Positions 1 to 8,629 of a DNA stretch of 64,000 nt are shown in pieces. How positions within the stretch are numbered: position 1 is the first letter of the stretch; each line of letters opens with the position of its first letter. The notes below the pieces were generated by a model. The model was not told where the DNA came from. It made no database searches and saw nothing but the letters and a program-made list of their open reading frames with translations. The position numbers were made by a program, and so were the translations under genes. Source of the stretch: Saccharibacter sp. 17.LH.SD (lineage in GTDB: Bacteria > Pseudomonadota > Alphaproteobacteria > Acetobacterales > Acetobacteraceae); NCBI RefSeq assembly GCF_009834805.1, contig NZ_WVHO01000009.1, positions 498,501 through 562,500 on the forward strand. Direction: 5' to 3'.

Positions 1-483
1 TATATCGTTCCCGGAGGGACAACGGCTCAAGGTCAGGCTCTTGCGAAGGTTGGGGTGATCGTACCTTCTTTCCAAGGTGAGAAGTTTTTGAAGTATGTCG
101 AAGATGTTTTTGGTCAAATCCTAAAGGCATTTGCTCGCGGCGAGCGTGTTGCGTTGGAGGGGATGGTAACGCCAGAGCTTATGACGGTTTTCGGCCAGGC
201 GTTAGTCCAACGTCAGGCAGATAATGGTGAGTTATACTGCGACCTTAAACGGGTGGAACGACTTGAGATTAAGGATGTTGTGCTTCCACAAGAAGGGCAA
301 GATGGGGAAGGAGCACGTCCTTGCCGAATAATGGTGGGTATTACGTCTTGGCAGATTCGGTATATGAGAGATGTGCAAGGCAATATTGTCGATGGGACAG
401 AAGCACTGACTGAATATCGTGATTTATGGGGTTTGGACTACGTTAATGGGCGTTGGTGGCTGGCAGAAACGTCCGCTGCGTGA
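1..483 (+). CDS. Tim44-like domain protein (5' partial)
   Basis: The reading frame is open from the first base, so the gene starts upstream and only its last 160 codons are here. The remaining part begins with a Tyr-Ile-Val-Pro stretch and contains the GEKFLKYVEDVFGQILKAF helix, an Asp/Glu-rich middle and a C-terminal part ending GRWWLAETSAA. This pattern matches the Tim44/TIM44-like lipid-associating domain of alphaproteobacterial membrane-bound proteins. The GTG at 55 is internal and is not a start. The next gene, mltA, follows on the same strand within about 70 bases; Tim44-like, mltA and Smr genes in a row are a familiar alphaproteobacterial arrangement. The exact function is not known; a role at the inner membrane or cell envelope is inferred from the family. 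Confidence 0.75.
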   Translation, partial: YIVPGGTTAQGQALAKVGVIVPSFQGEKFLKYVEDVFGQILKAFARGERVALEGMVTPELMTVFGQALVQRQADNGELYCDLKRVERLEIKDVVLPQEGQDGEGARPCRIMVGITSWQIRYMRDVQGNIVDGTEALTEYRDLWGLDYVNGRWWLAETSAA

Positions 484-549
484 GATGGCGATAATGTTGT
501 TCATTTAAAAATGTTTTATAATCCCTCTGCACGTAAAGGGGGAGTGTCG

Positions 550-1749
550 GTGTATTGTAAAATGAAATGTTTGTGGTCCCCTTTAGGTTTAGCGTTGCTT
601 TTGACAGCGTGTGTGTCTGACGTTCCAGCAGGTGAGATGACAATTGCGCCTGTGGGATATGAGAGTTTGATAGGGTGGAATGCAGATTCTCATACGGCGC
701 TTGTGGGGATGTTACGTGACGAGTGCCATCGTTTGGCACAGCTGCCGCCCAAAACGACAATGGGGGGCGCTTCTTCCTTGCCGTATGGGCGCAAGGCTGG
801 GGACTGGGCAGGGGTATGCGCAGCCTTGCCGGCATCAGAGAGTGTAACGGAAGAGAGTGCGCGAAACTTTTTTGAATTATGGTTCCAGCCTTACGAAATT
901 CAGGAAACAGTACTTTATACAGGATATTACGAGCCGCAGGTTGAAGCGTCTTTGACACGTGGAGGAGAGTATCAAACACCGCTCTATCGTCGTCCACCTG
1001 ATCTACTCCGAGGTCGCACAGATGATGGAAAGGTGGTGTTTGGGCATTGGGTAAATTCGGTATTCCAGCCTTATGATGATAGGGCGACGATTGATGGCGG
1101 TGCTCTGAACAACAAAAATTTGGAAGTGGCTTGGCTGAAGAGCCCTATTGACCTCTATGTTCTTCAGTTGCAGGGAGCTGGAAGGCTTCATTTGCCTGAT
1201 GGGCAGGTTTTGCGTGTTGCCTATGATGGGCGTAATGGACAACCCTATGTACCGATTGGGAAGATTCTTGTGCAACGAGGCGCTATGAGTGCCGTTGATG
1301 TGAACGCTGAAACTATTCGGGCATGGCTTGAGGCGCATCCTCAGGAATCACAAGAGCTTTTAGAAAAAAATCCAAATTACGTATTTTTCCGCACGGTTGA
1401 TCGCTCCGAGTTTGAGGGGCCTGGAGGAGCGCTCGGTGTTCCTTTAGTGCCTGGGCGTTCATTGGCTGTTGATCGTGCTTACGTTCCCTTTGCGGCTCCA
1501 GTGTGGGTTGAAACAGCGATGCTTGATTCGCAGGGTAAAGAGGGAAGCTGGCATCATACAACGTTTGCACAGGATGTTGGAACGGACATTCGGGGTGCTG
1601 GCCGAGGTGATCTTTTCACCGGATGGGGGGATATGGCCCGGACTACGGCCGGTCATTTGAGAAGTTCTGGTCGAATGGTTATTTTGTTGCCTCGTCCACC
1701 AGCGCAGCCTGTGTCTAATCCTTCTTCGTTGGATTTTCCATCTAAATGA
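550..1749 (+). CDS. mltA: Membrane-bound lytic murein transglycosylase A
   Basis: MltA cleaves the glycan strands of peptidoglycan, forming 1,6-anhydro-muropeptides at the outer membrane. A lipoprotein signal with lipobox LTAC lies at the N-terminus, so the mature protein is probably lipid-anchored. The MltA barrel is marked by the TGYYEP motif about a third of the way in. The C-terminal 3D domain contains AQDVGTDIRGAGRGDLF, whose Asp belongs to the catalytic Asp group of the family. GTG at 550 has a GGGGGAG Shine-Dalgarno ending 5 bases upstream; the ATG at 562 and an ATG at 511 are alternative starts, and both 550 and 562 keep the signal peptide. The stop codon overlaps the start of the methyltransferase gene, so the two are probably translationally coupled. 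Confidence 0.92.
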   Translation: MYCKMKCLWSPLGLALLLTACVSDVPAGEMTIAPVGYESLIGWNADSHTALVGMLRDECHRLAQLPPKTTMGGASSLPYGRKAGDWAGVCAALPASESVTEESARNFFELWFQPYEIQETVLYTGYYEPQVEASLTRGGEYQTPLYRRPPDLLRGRTDDGKVVFGHWVNSVFQPYDDRATIDGGALNNKNLEVAWLKSPIDLYVLQLQGAGRLHLPDGQVLRVAYDGRNGQPYVPIGKILVQRGAMSAVDVNAETIRAWLEAHPQESQELLEKNPNYVFFRTVDRSEFEGPGGALGVPLVPGRSLAVDRAYVPFAAPVWVETAMLDSQGKEGSWHHTTFAQDVGTDIRGAGRGDLFTGWGDMARTTAGHLRSSGRMVILLPRPPAQPVSNPSSLDFPSK

Positions 1750-2561
1750 TACGTACGCGCCGTGAGGTGCTCGGTGGTCATACGCTTTATCGTGCGGATT
1801 GTGTGCGTGTGTTAAAGCGTCTGCCATCCGAGAGTGTTGATGTTGTTGTTACCTCACCTCCCTATAATTTAGGTTTGGCTTATCGGAGCTACAAAGATCG
1901 CCTCACGGAAGATGATTATCTTACGTGGATGGAGGGAGTTTGCCGTGAGATAGCACGCGTCATGCGTGATGATGCTTCATTTTTTCTTAATATTGCGGGA
2001 TCGTCTGCTCAACCTTGGTTGCCCTTCGAGTTGATGGTACGGTTAAGGCAGATTTTTACGCTGCAAAATCATATTTCCTGGGTAAAATCTATTGCCGTGG
2101 GAGACGTGACTTTTGGGCATTTCAAGCCGGTAAACTCATCACGCTATATTAATCGCAATCATGAGCATGTGTTCCATTTGACGAAAAATGGGGATGTTAT
2201 GCTCGATCGTTTACGGGCTGGGGTGCCTTTTACGGACAAAACGAATATTGCCCGTCGGCAGCATCGGGCAGATCGCCGGTGTCGTGGGGATACATGGTTT
2301 ATCCCCTATGAAACGGTGCGGAGCCGCGCCGGAAAATTTAGTCATCCTGGAACGTTTCCTGTTGCTTTACCAGAGCGTTGTTTGGCGTTACACGGAGTGC
2401 ACGCTGAGAGCGTCTTATTAGATCCCTTTATGGGAACAGGGACGAGTTTGGTTGCGGCGGAAAAAAGTGGCATACGAGGGATCGGTATTGAGGCGGATAC
2501 AACGTATGTTCGCGTTGCGCGAGAGCGTTTAAGGGCTGTGATTGCTGAGCGGGCTGGGTAA
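1746..2561 (+). CDS. Site-specific DNA methyltransferase, beta class, orphan
   Basis: This 271-residue protein is an amino-methyltransferase acting on adenine N6 or cytosine N4. Motif IV (TSPPYN, about residue 36) comes first and the SAM-binding motif I (DPFMGTGTSLVAA, near residue 222) comes last, with a target-recognition stretch between them; this order defines the beta class. The motif is S-P-P-Y rather than the D-P-P-Y of CcrM, so the cell-cycle GANTC enzyme is unlikely. The start ATG overlaps the mltA stop (ATGA). No restriction endonuclease lies nearby, which points to a solitary, possibly regulatory, methyltransferase. Recognition sequence cannot be read from the sequence alone. Confidence 0.88.
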   Translation: MIRTRREVLGGHTLYRADCVRVLKRLPSESVDVVVTSPPYNLGLAYRSYKDRLTEDDYLTWMEGVCREIARVMRDDASFFLNIAGSSAQPWLPFELMVRLRQIFTLQNHISWVKSIAVGDVTFGHFKPVNSSRYINRNHEHVFHLTKNGDVMLDRLRAGVPFTDKTNIARRQHRADRRCRGDTWFIPYETVRSRAGKFSHPGTFPVALPERCLALHGVHAESVLLDPFMGTGTSLVAAEKSGIRGIGIEADTTYVRVARERLRAVIAERAG

Positions 2562-2630
2562 CGTCCGAGTTGGTATAAGATGGCTCTATCCGTTTTGGTA
2601 AGCGTGTGATGCCATGATGGTTATCCTGAT

Positions 2631-3227
2631 GTGAGTGTTAGAGATTTACAGGCCAAGGATTCATGTATTGTGGCGAGACGGAGCTTAGGAGATGATGAAG
2701 CGACGCTGTGGCGCATGGTCATGCATGATGTCACGCCATTGCGTAAGCCGCTTGTCCGCCCTGTTTCACCGTCTAAATCTCCGTCAGTACGTCATGAACC
2801 ACCGAAAAAAAGCAATGCACGTGCGGAGCCGGTTAAGACGCTCAAAGATCGAGTTGTCGATCCTGTTTCTGTGCCCAAAAAGCATCATCTTGTTATAGGC
2901 GGACGTACCCCCGGTTTAGACAATACGCAGTGGCGCCGTTTATCACGCGGGGACATACGCGTTGATGCGCGTCTCGATTTACATGGATATTACGTGCAGG
3001 ATGCTTTTGATGAATTGGTGCATTTTATGCATCGTGCGAGAAGCTTTCACTGGCGTTGTGTAGAAATTGTAACAGGGTTGGGGAGTGGGAACCGTGGCGG
3101 GACAATACGGCGTGAACTGCCTGCTTGGTTACAAAGAGGGGATATTCGGCCTATGATTTTGGCCGTCGTGCATACGCATCATGCGAACCAGGGTGCCGTA
3201 CGTATTTTGTTGAAAAAGGTGCGTTAG
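2631..3227 (+). CDS. Smr/MutS2-type domain protein
   Basis: The C-terminal half carries an Smr domain: LDLHG near residue 119, then VEIVTGLGSGNRGG about 45 residues later, which is the TGxG nucleic-acid-contact motif. The N-terminal half is basic, Pro/Ser/Lys-rich and probably disordered. Stand-alone Smr proteins of this size are common in alphaproteobacteria and several Smr domains have endonuclease activity on DNA or RNA; activity of this one is inferred. The chosen start is a GTG with a weak upstream ribosome site. It sits 69 bases after the methyltransferase gene on the same strand, so it could be part of the mltA transcript. Confidence 0.85.
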   Translation: MSVRDLQAKDSCIVARRSLGDDEATLWRMVMHDVTPLRKPLVRPVSPSKSPSVRHEPPKKSNARAEPVKTLKDRVVDPVSVPKKHHLVIGGRTPGLDNTQWRRLSRGDIRVDARLDLHGYYVQDAFDELVHFMHRARSFHWRCVEIVTGLGSGNRGGTIRRELPAWLQRGDIRPMILAVVHTHHANQGAVRILLKKVR

Positions 3228-3272
3228 TGAGGCGTTTGGATGAAAAAGAGAGCATGTTTATAAGATCTATTC

Positions 3273-3288
3273 GCAAATGATTATTAAC
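3273..3288. promoter_or_regulatory. Possible Fur-type operator and -10 region before the ABC importer
   Basis: The sequence GCAAATGATTATTAAC resembles half to two-thirds of the classical Fur box (AATGATTATT core). A TATAAT hexamer lies at 3319-3324, between this site and the first gene at 3393. A metal-responsive operator would fit an iron importer, but no second copy or experimental support is visible. Confidence 0.35.
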
Positions 3289-3392
3289 ATCGTATGGTTG
3301 GGCTGTTAAAGGCGAGTATATAATTTGGGGCGGCCGGTATCCCCCCATTCTGGAGAATGACATCTCATTTGAAGGTGTCGGGAGAATAAATA

Positions 3393-4532
3393 ATGTCTCT
3401 TCGGTCTGTTCTACGTGCTGTAAGTGTGGCTGCTTTTTGCGTTGGGGGGAGCTGGGCTTTTCTCTCTGTCTCGGCACAGGCAAAGAATGTGACGGATATT
3501 ACGGGCCAGGTGGTTTCTGTCCCCGATCATCCTCAACGTATCGTGTTAGGGGAGGGGCGCTTGATTTACGCGCTGGAACCTCTGGAAGGGAAGCATCTTT
3601 TTGACCGTGTTGTGGGATGGCAAGGCGAGTTCCGAGAAGCAGATGCTCAGAATTATGATCAGATGCGGAAGGTTTTTCCGCAGGCTGATCGCGTGGCAGT
3701 GATAGGCCGCACGACAGCGGATACAATTAGTCCAGAGAAAGTTCTGGACCTCCATCCCGACCTCGCAATTTTCAGCACGACAGGGCATGGGCCAGGACAA
3801 TCTGGCGATGTGACAGAACGCTTAAGAGCGGCGCATATTCCTGTGATTTTTGTCGATTTCCGTAAAGACCCCATTAAAACGACGCTTCCGAGCATGCGTA
3901 TTTTAGGGCAGGCCCTTGATCGCGAAGCTGAGGCCCAAGCTTATATAGAGTTTTATCAAAAGCGGTTAGATCAAATCAAAAATGTGGTCGATCAAATTCC
4001 GCAGGCGAAGCGGCCACGTGTTTTTATTGATATGTTAGCAGGGGCACGCCAGAGCTGTTGCCATACGGCTGGGCGCGGCAATATGGGCGCTTTTATCGAA
4101 GCTGCGGGAGGCCATAATGTCGCATCAGATTTGTTGCCTGGTTATTTAGGCGAAGTCTCAGCAGAAAAAGTGATCGCTCTGGATCCAGATGTTTTGCTGC
4201 TTGATGGAACACGTGGTCCCGGTAATACAGGCCCAGGGCTTAAGATGGGAGCGCAAGTGACGGCGGATGTCGCTCAGACTTCCTTGTGTGATCTATTAAA
4301 GGCACCGGAATTAGCGGGGCTTAGGGCTGTTCGAGAAGGGCGCGCCTATGGCATATGGCATACATTCTACGATAGTCCCTTCAATATTTTAGCCGTCGAA
4401 GTTATGGCAAAATGGTTCTATCCCGATCGTTTTGCGAGCCTCGATCCTGATGCGGACCGGCGGGAGATCCAGAATCGTTTTACCGTTCTTCCCGTTACTG
4501 GAATTTATTGGATCAAAGCTAATGCCCCCTGA
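3393..4532 (+). CDS. Periplasmic substrate-binding protein of iron/siderophore-type ABC importer
   Basis: The 379-residue protein starts with a Sec signal peptide (cleavage probably after SAQA, about residue 30) and has the two-lobed fold of the PF01497 family: HPQRIVLGEGR at the start of lobe 1 and ALDPDVLLLDG in lobe 2. This family binds ferric siderophores, haem or cobalamin in the periplasm and delivers them to a FecCD-type permease. The permease gene overlaps its 3' end by 11 bases and the ATPase gene follows, so the three form one importer operon. Substrate cannot be told from the sequence; iron is favoured by the possible Fur site upstream. A Shine-Dalgarno (GGGAG) lies upstream of the ATG. 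Confidence 0.88.
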   Translation: MSLRSVLRAVSVAAFCVGGSWAFLSVSAQAKNVTDITGQVVSVPDHPQRIVLGEGRLIYALEPLEGKHLFDRVVGWQGEFREADAQNYDQMRKVFPQADRVAVIGRTTADTISPEKVLDLHPDLAIFSTTGHGPGQSGDVTERLRAAHIPVIFVDFRKDPIKTTLPSMRILGQALDREAEAQAYIEFYQKRLDQIKNVVDQIPQAKRPRVFIDMLAGARQSCCHTAGRGNMGAFIEAAGGHNVASDLLPGYLGEVSAEKVIALDPDVLLLDGTRGPGNTGPGLKMGAQVTADVAQTSLCDLLKAPELAGLRAVREGRAYGIWHTFYDSPFNILAVEVMAKWFYPDRFASLDPDADRREIQNRFTVLPVTGIYWIKANAP

Positions 4533-5619
4533 GTCACCGTCGCTACCTCCTTCACATGATGACACGACGATAACACCAGAATTGGCAGCCCAATTTACTG
4601 GGATGCGTCAATCTTATGCAAAGTTAACGCGCCATCGTGTGATCGTATTAGTGGTTTTGGCGTTGCTCATTGTTGTTTCGTTATTGCTGGACTTTTCCTT
4701 AGGTCCAGCGGGATTAACACCGTCACAGCTTTTCCAGGCATTATTGCATCCATCCTCTGGGACTAACGCTGTGATTGTGTGGCATATTCGCCTCCCTTAT
4801 GCGATCATGGCTGTGCTGGTGGGGTTGGCATTGGGTCTCTCAGGTGGGGAGATGCAAACGATTTTGGATAACCCTTTGGCGAGCCCATTTACGTTAGGAG
4901 TTTCTGCAGCAGCGGCTTTCGGCGCATCTTTGGCTATTGTCTTACAATGGAAACTGCCTTTGGTTCCAGAAGCATGGATGGTGCCTATAGAGGCTTTTAT
5001 TTTCGCCGTTGGCTCTGCTTTTCTGCTAGATCTTGTGGCGCGTGTGCGTGCGCGTTCGACGGCAATGGTGGTGTTGTTCGGGATTGCGTTAGTTTTTACA
5101 TTTCATGCATTTGTCTCTCTTATGCAATTCATTGCGGACGAGGATGCCTTGCAGGAACTCGTCTTTTGGACGATGGGCAGCCTGACACGTGCAGATTGGG
5201 GGAAGATAAGCGTTTTGGCCGTGGGGTGCTTGGTTATCATTCCATTTTGCTGGAGAGCAGCTCCTGCCATGACGGCCCTACGGTTAGGGGAAGACCGTGC
5301 CGCTAGCTATGGTGTCGATGTCCATAGGCTGCGTCTTATGTCATTGCTGCGGGTGAGTATTCTATCCGCGTTGGCGGTCTCTTTTGTTGGAACAATCGGG
5401 TTTGTCGGTCTTGTGGCGCCGCACATTGCGCGACGTCTTCTGGGAGAAGATCATCGCTTTTATCTCCCTGGTTCTGCCTTGTGTGGATGTTTGATTATGT
5501 CGCTTTCCTCTATTGCGGCTAAAAACCTTCTTTCCGGTGTTGTGATCCCGGTTGGTATCGTAACGGCGTTGGTGGGCATTCCTTTCTTTTTGGGTGTGGT
5601 TCTGAAGAGGGGGGGATAA
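4522..5619 (+). CDS. FecCD-family ABC transporter permease
   Basis: This polytopic membrane protein has about nine to ten hydrophobic segments and the FecCD signatures GLALGLSGGEMQTILDNPLA in the N-terminal half and GTIGFVGLVAPHIARRLLG near residue 300, where it contacts the ATPase. The start is placed at ATG 4522, which overlaps the end of the binding-protein gene; an upstream extension in the same frame (from 4432) lies entirely within that gene and is not needed. Its first 50 residues are hydrophilic and cytoplasmic, making it slightly longer than usual. It forms the membrane channel of the importer. Confidence 0.9.
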   Translation: MPPESPSLPPSHDDTTITPELAAQFTGMRQSYAKLTRHRVIVLVVLALLIVVSLLLDFSLGPAGLTPSQLFQALLHPSSGTNAVIVWHIRLPYAIMAVLVGLALGLSGGEMQTILDNPLASPFTLGVSAAAAFGASLAIVLQWKLPLVPEAWMVPIEAFIFAVGSAFLLDLVARVRARSTAMVVLFGIALVFTFHAFVSLMQFIADEDALQELVFWTMGSLTRADWGKISVLAVGCLVIIPFCWRAAPAMTALRLGEDRAASYGVDVHRLRLMSLLRVSILSALAVSFVGTIGFVGLVAPHIARRLLGEDHRFYLPGSALCGCLIMSLSSIAAKNLLSGVVIPVGIVTALVGIPFFLGVVLKRGG

Positions 5620-6416
5620 TGGAAGAGGGAACGAGAACGGAAATGACAAAAGGGTTGTCTGTGCGTGACCTCACAGTGCGGTATGGAAAACGAGAAATAC
5701 TGCACGGTATGACCCTGTCGACGATGCAACCTGGGAAAGTGACGGCTTTGCTCGGGCCTAATGGGTCGGGAAAATCAAGCTTTTTACGCGCTATTGCAGG
5801 ACTGACCCCTTCAACGGGGTATGTGGGTTTCGATGGGCGTGACTTATCATCTTTACCTATCGGGATGCGGGCGCGTGTCGCCGCTTATTTACCTCAAACA
5901 TTACCGCCTATGGTGCATCTACAGGTATTAGAAGCAGTGATGGTGGCACGTCGGGCTGGGGAGAATGTTGCTGCAGAGCAGGCGTTGAGAGACAGCATCG
6001 AGATTTTAGAAAAAATTGGCATAGATAATCTTGCATTGCGCTATCTGGATGAGTTGTCTGGGGGGCAGCGTCAACTTGTAGGGCTTGCTCAAGCCTTGGT
6101 CAGACGTCCTGAGATGCTCTTGTTGGATGAGCCGCTGAGCGCGCTTGACCTGCGCTACCAATTCGCGGTTATGGAGGTTGTGAGGCGAGAAACGCAAGCG
6201 CGCGGTATCGTGACATTGCTTGTCGTCCATGACCTTAATATTGCCTTACAGCGTGCGGATGACGTCGTTTATATGCGTGATGGCCGCTTGCTTGGCCAAG
6301 GTGTCGTGATGGAGGTTACCACTCCGGAAATGTTGGCCGATGTTTACGGCGTTCAGACACGTTTGGAGGTCTGCCCGCGTGGTTTGCCGCATGTCTTAGT
6401 TGATGGTGTGGTGTAA
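5619..6416 (+). CDS. ABC importer ATPase (FecE/BtuD type)
   Basis: All motifs of an ABC nucleotide-binding domain are present in order: Walker A GPNGSGKSS near residue 49, the Q-loop PQTLPP, signature LSGGQRQL near residue 147, Walker B MLLLDEPLSALD, and the switch His in VVHDLN. It energises the import complex encoded by the two preceding genes; its start codon overlaps the permease stop (TAATG). Length (265 residues) is normal for the family. A hairpin terminator follows directly, so this is the last gene of the operon. Confidence 0.92.
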   Translation: MEEGTRTEMTKGLSVRDLTVRYGKREILHGMTLSTMQPGKVTALLGPNGSGKSSFLRAIAGLTPSTGYVGFDGRDLSSLPIGMRARVAAYLPQTLPPMVHLQVLEAVMVARRAGENVAAEQALRDSIEILEKIGIDNLALRYLDELSGGQRQLVGLAQALVRRPEMLLLDEPLSALDLRYQFAVMEVVRRETQARGIVTLLVVHDLNIALQRADDVVYMRDGRLLGQGVVMEVTTPEMLADVYGVQTRLEVCPRGLPHVLVDGVV

Positions 6417-6418
6417 GA

Positions 6419-6451
6419 GCTGTTGTGCCACATGAAAGAGGGCACAACAGC
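6419..6451. terminator. Bidirectional hairpin between importer ATPase and hemF
   Basis: A perfect 11-bp stem (GCTGTTGTGCC pairing with GGCACAACAGC, loop of 11 bases) separates two convergent genes. There is no strong T-tract on either side, so it is called on position and stem strength. Confidence 0.6.
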
Positions 6452-6469
6452 CCTCACTTAATCAATGTG

Positions 6470-7399
6470 TTATGGCCATTTTACTTCAGGAGGCATGCTC
6501 ATCAGAATAGCCTCTGTATTACCGCCTGTTTTTAGACCGAAAATTGTTCCACGATCATAGAGTAGATTAAATTCAACGTAGCGCCCACGACGTTTCAGTT
6601 GTGCTTCGCGGTCTTCGTCTGTCCAGTGATTGAACATGCGGTTTCGAACGGCACGAGGATACGCTGCATAGAAGGCTTCGCCGACATCTTTAGTGAAAGC
6701 AAAGTCATTTTGAAGATTCTCAGTGCGTAACCAATCGTAGAAGATTCCTCCCAGTCCACGTGGCTCATTACGGTGTTTTAGGAAGAAATATTCATCACAC
6801 CATTTTTTGAAGCGTGGATAATAGCTGGGGTCATGCTTATCGCAGGCGTCTTGGAAGGCTTTATGAAATTGGGATGCGTCTTCAATGGCGTTTTTGCTCT
6901 TGGGAAACATAGGGGTGATGTCCCCACCGCCACCAAACCATCCCTTTGTTGTGATGATCATCCGTGTGTTAAAATGAGCAGCGCTGACATGGGGATTACA
7001 TGGGTGAGCGACGAGTGAAATCCCAGTTGCGAAGAAACGCGGGTCTTCCTCTGCTCCTGGAATGTTTTTGCGGAATTCAGGCGAAAACTCTCCCCAAACA
7101 GTGGAAACATTAACACCAACTTTTTCAAAAACACGACCATGCATAACAGACATGACACCGCCACCACCTTCAGGCCGCTCCCAAGCGTGGCGCTCAAAAC
7201 GTCCAGCTTTGTGGCGTTCTCCAAGAACTTGAGAGTTCTGAGAAACAGCGTCATCTTCTAATTGTTCATAAGAATGGCAAATACGGTCGCGTAAGGACTC
7301 AAACCAGGCTCTGGCTTCTTTTTTTAGGGCGTCATGAGGGACATCGGGCCGGATTAAGTCGCCAAAATGAGGGGATGTGTTCACTGTGTTGTCTTTCAT
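6470..7399 (-). CDS. hemF: Oxygen-dependent coproporphyrinogen III oxidase
   Basis: HemF converts coproporphyrinogen III to protoporphyrinogen IX with oxygen, an essential late step of haem synthesis. At 309 residues it is of usual size and carries the diagnostic [11 protein letters not shown] stretch and [13 protein letters not shown]-type C-terminal signature, followed by [17 protein letters not shown]. Haem made here would serve the cyo oxidase encoded at 27-31 kb, which fits an aerobic lifestyle. The gene stands alone and converges with the ABC importer. No anaerobic hemN-type enzyme is encoded in the window. Confidence 0.97.
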   Translation of the reverse strand: MKDNTVNTSPHFGDLIRPDVPHDALKKEARAWFESLRDRICHSYEQLEDDAVSQNSQVLGERHKAGRFERHAWERPEGGGGVMSVMHGRVFEKVGVNVSTVWGEFSPEFRKNIPGAEEDPRFFATGISLVAHPCNPHVSAAHFNTRMIITTKGWFGGGGDITPMFPKSKNAIEDASQFHKAFQDACDKHDPSYYPRFKKWCDEYFFLKHRNEPRGLGGIFYDWLRTENLQNDFAFTKDVGEAFYAAYPRAVRNRMFNHWTDEDREAQLKRRGRYVEFNLLYDRGTIFGLKTGGNTEAILMSMPPEVKWP

Positions 7400-7637
7400 T
7401 TTTCAGATACGATACGCAGGATCGAGAAGACGCTAGCACACACCTTATCGTTCTAGGTAATGTGGTCTAGAGACTTTTTGGAAAGTTGCGTTAATAAGGC
7501 TAGCTGGAACGATAATGTGACTGGGGATGGTGTAGGCTATCTCTTGAGATTTTCGTGTATCTATGTTCCTGAGTGAACATGCTGGTTAGGAATGCAACGC
7601 GATAGATTTAAGTGAAGAGTTAAGAGGAGAGCGGCAT

Positions 7638-8531
7638 ATGGTTGAGGGAACGCACGTGAAGCCTGTGATCGGTGTGATCGGGGGGTCGGGCTTATATGAT
7701 ATTGATGGCTTAGAGAACAAAGAATGGCGTCGTTGTGAAAGCCCGTGGGGGACGCCTTCTGATGAACTCCTTTTTGGAACGTTAGATGGTGTAAAGTGTG
7801 TTTTCCTCCCAAGGCACGGGCGCGGGCATCCTATCCCACCGTCACATCTGAATTTTCGTGCGAATATTGATGCATTAAAGCGTGCGGGGGTGACTGATAT
7901 CATTTCATTGTCGGCTGTTGGTTCTTTGAAGGAGGAGTTGGAACCAGGGCGCTTCGTTTTGGTCGATCAATTTATTGATTTAACGCAGGGTAGAGCGCGT
8001 ACCTTTTTTGAAGAAGGTTGTGTTGCTCATGTGAGCATGGCGGAACCTGTTTCTCGTCATATGGTTGATAAGCTGGGTGCGGCCGCAGAGAAAATTGGGA
8101 TTCCGGTGACGCATGGTGGGACCTATGTGGTGATTGAAGGTCCTCAGTTTTCGACACGGGCTGAAAGCCAACTCTACAAGTCCTGGGGGTGTTCCGTCAT
8201 TGGAATGACCAACATGCCAGAGGCGCGTCTTGCTCGTGAAGCTGAGATGAACTACGCGACAGTGGCTATGGTGACGGATTATGATTGCTGGCACGAAGAT
8301 CATGAGAGTGTCACGGTCGAGGCTGTGGTTCGAACAATGAAAACAAATGCTAGCCGTGCACGTGACCTGGTGAAAGCGGCGATTCCTGAACTTGGTAAGC
8401 CTCGTAGCTTGTGCCCAACAGGAGCGGAACGGGCGCTTGATAATGCTATTATTACCCCACCTTATGCTTGGGACTCTGCTGTCTTAGGGCGGCTAGATGC
8501 TGTCGCTGGGCGTGTTTTACTCAAGGTATAA
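7638..8531 (+). CDS. mtnP: S-methyl-5'-thioadenosine phosphorylase
   Basis: MtnP splits 5'-methylthioadenosine with phosphate into adenine and methylthioribose-1-phosphate, the entry to methionine salvage. The N-terminal GVIGGSGLYDIDGL loop is the phosphate-binding motif; LPRHGRGH and the central YVVIEGPQFSTRAES segment are typical of the family, as is MVTDYDCW. ATG 7638 is preceded by a good Shine-Dalgarno (GGAGAG). No other methionine-salvage gene is near. An orthologue specific for other purine nucleosides is possible but the substrate-loop motifs favour MTA. Confidence 0.93.
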   Translation: MVEGTHVKPVIGVIGGSGLYDIDGLENKEWRRCESPWGTPSDELLFGTLDGVKCVFLPRHGRGHPIPPSHLNFRANIDALKRAGVTDIISLSAVGSLKEELEPGRFVLVDQFIDLTQGRARTFFEEGCVAHVSMAEPVSRHMVDKLGAAAEKIGIPVTHGGTYVVIEGPQFSTRAESQLYKSWGCSVIGMTNMPEARLAREAEMNYATVAMVTDYDCWHEDHESVTVEAVVRTMKTNASRARDLVKAAIPELGKPRSLCPTGAERALDNAIITPPYAWDSAVLGRLDAVAGRVLLKV

Positions 8532-8581
8532 TGGATGTCCGTTTGATCCCCTTTTTAAGGAAGTAGGATCAATGTCTCGTA

Positions 8582-8619
8582 GCAGGGGCTTTCCTTGGAA
8601 TGAAGGAAAGTTACCCTGC
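8582..8619. terminator. Hairpin between mtnP and the convergent SDR gene
   Basis: GCAGGG-CTTTCCTT pairs with AAGGAAAG-CCCTGC, with small bulges and a six-base loop. It lies between two converging genes, as expected for a shared terminator, but lacks a T-tract. Confidence 0.4.
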
Positions 8620-8629
8620 GATAGAGAGA

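Noticed and set aside
443-1338. Minus-strand frames opposite the start and middle of mltA
   Set aside because: They overlap a certain gene completely, show no domain and have random-looking composition.
3228-3392. Cobalamin riboswitch before the importer genes
   Set aside because: The leader is too short and no B12-box-like sequence was found.
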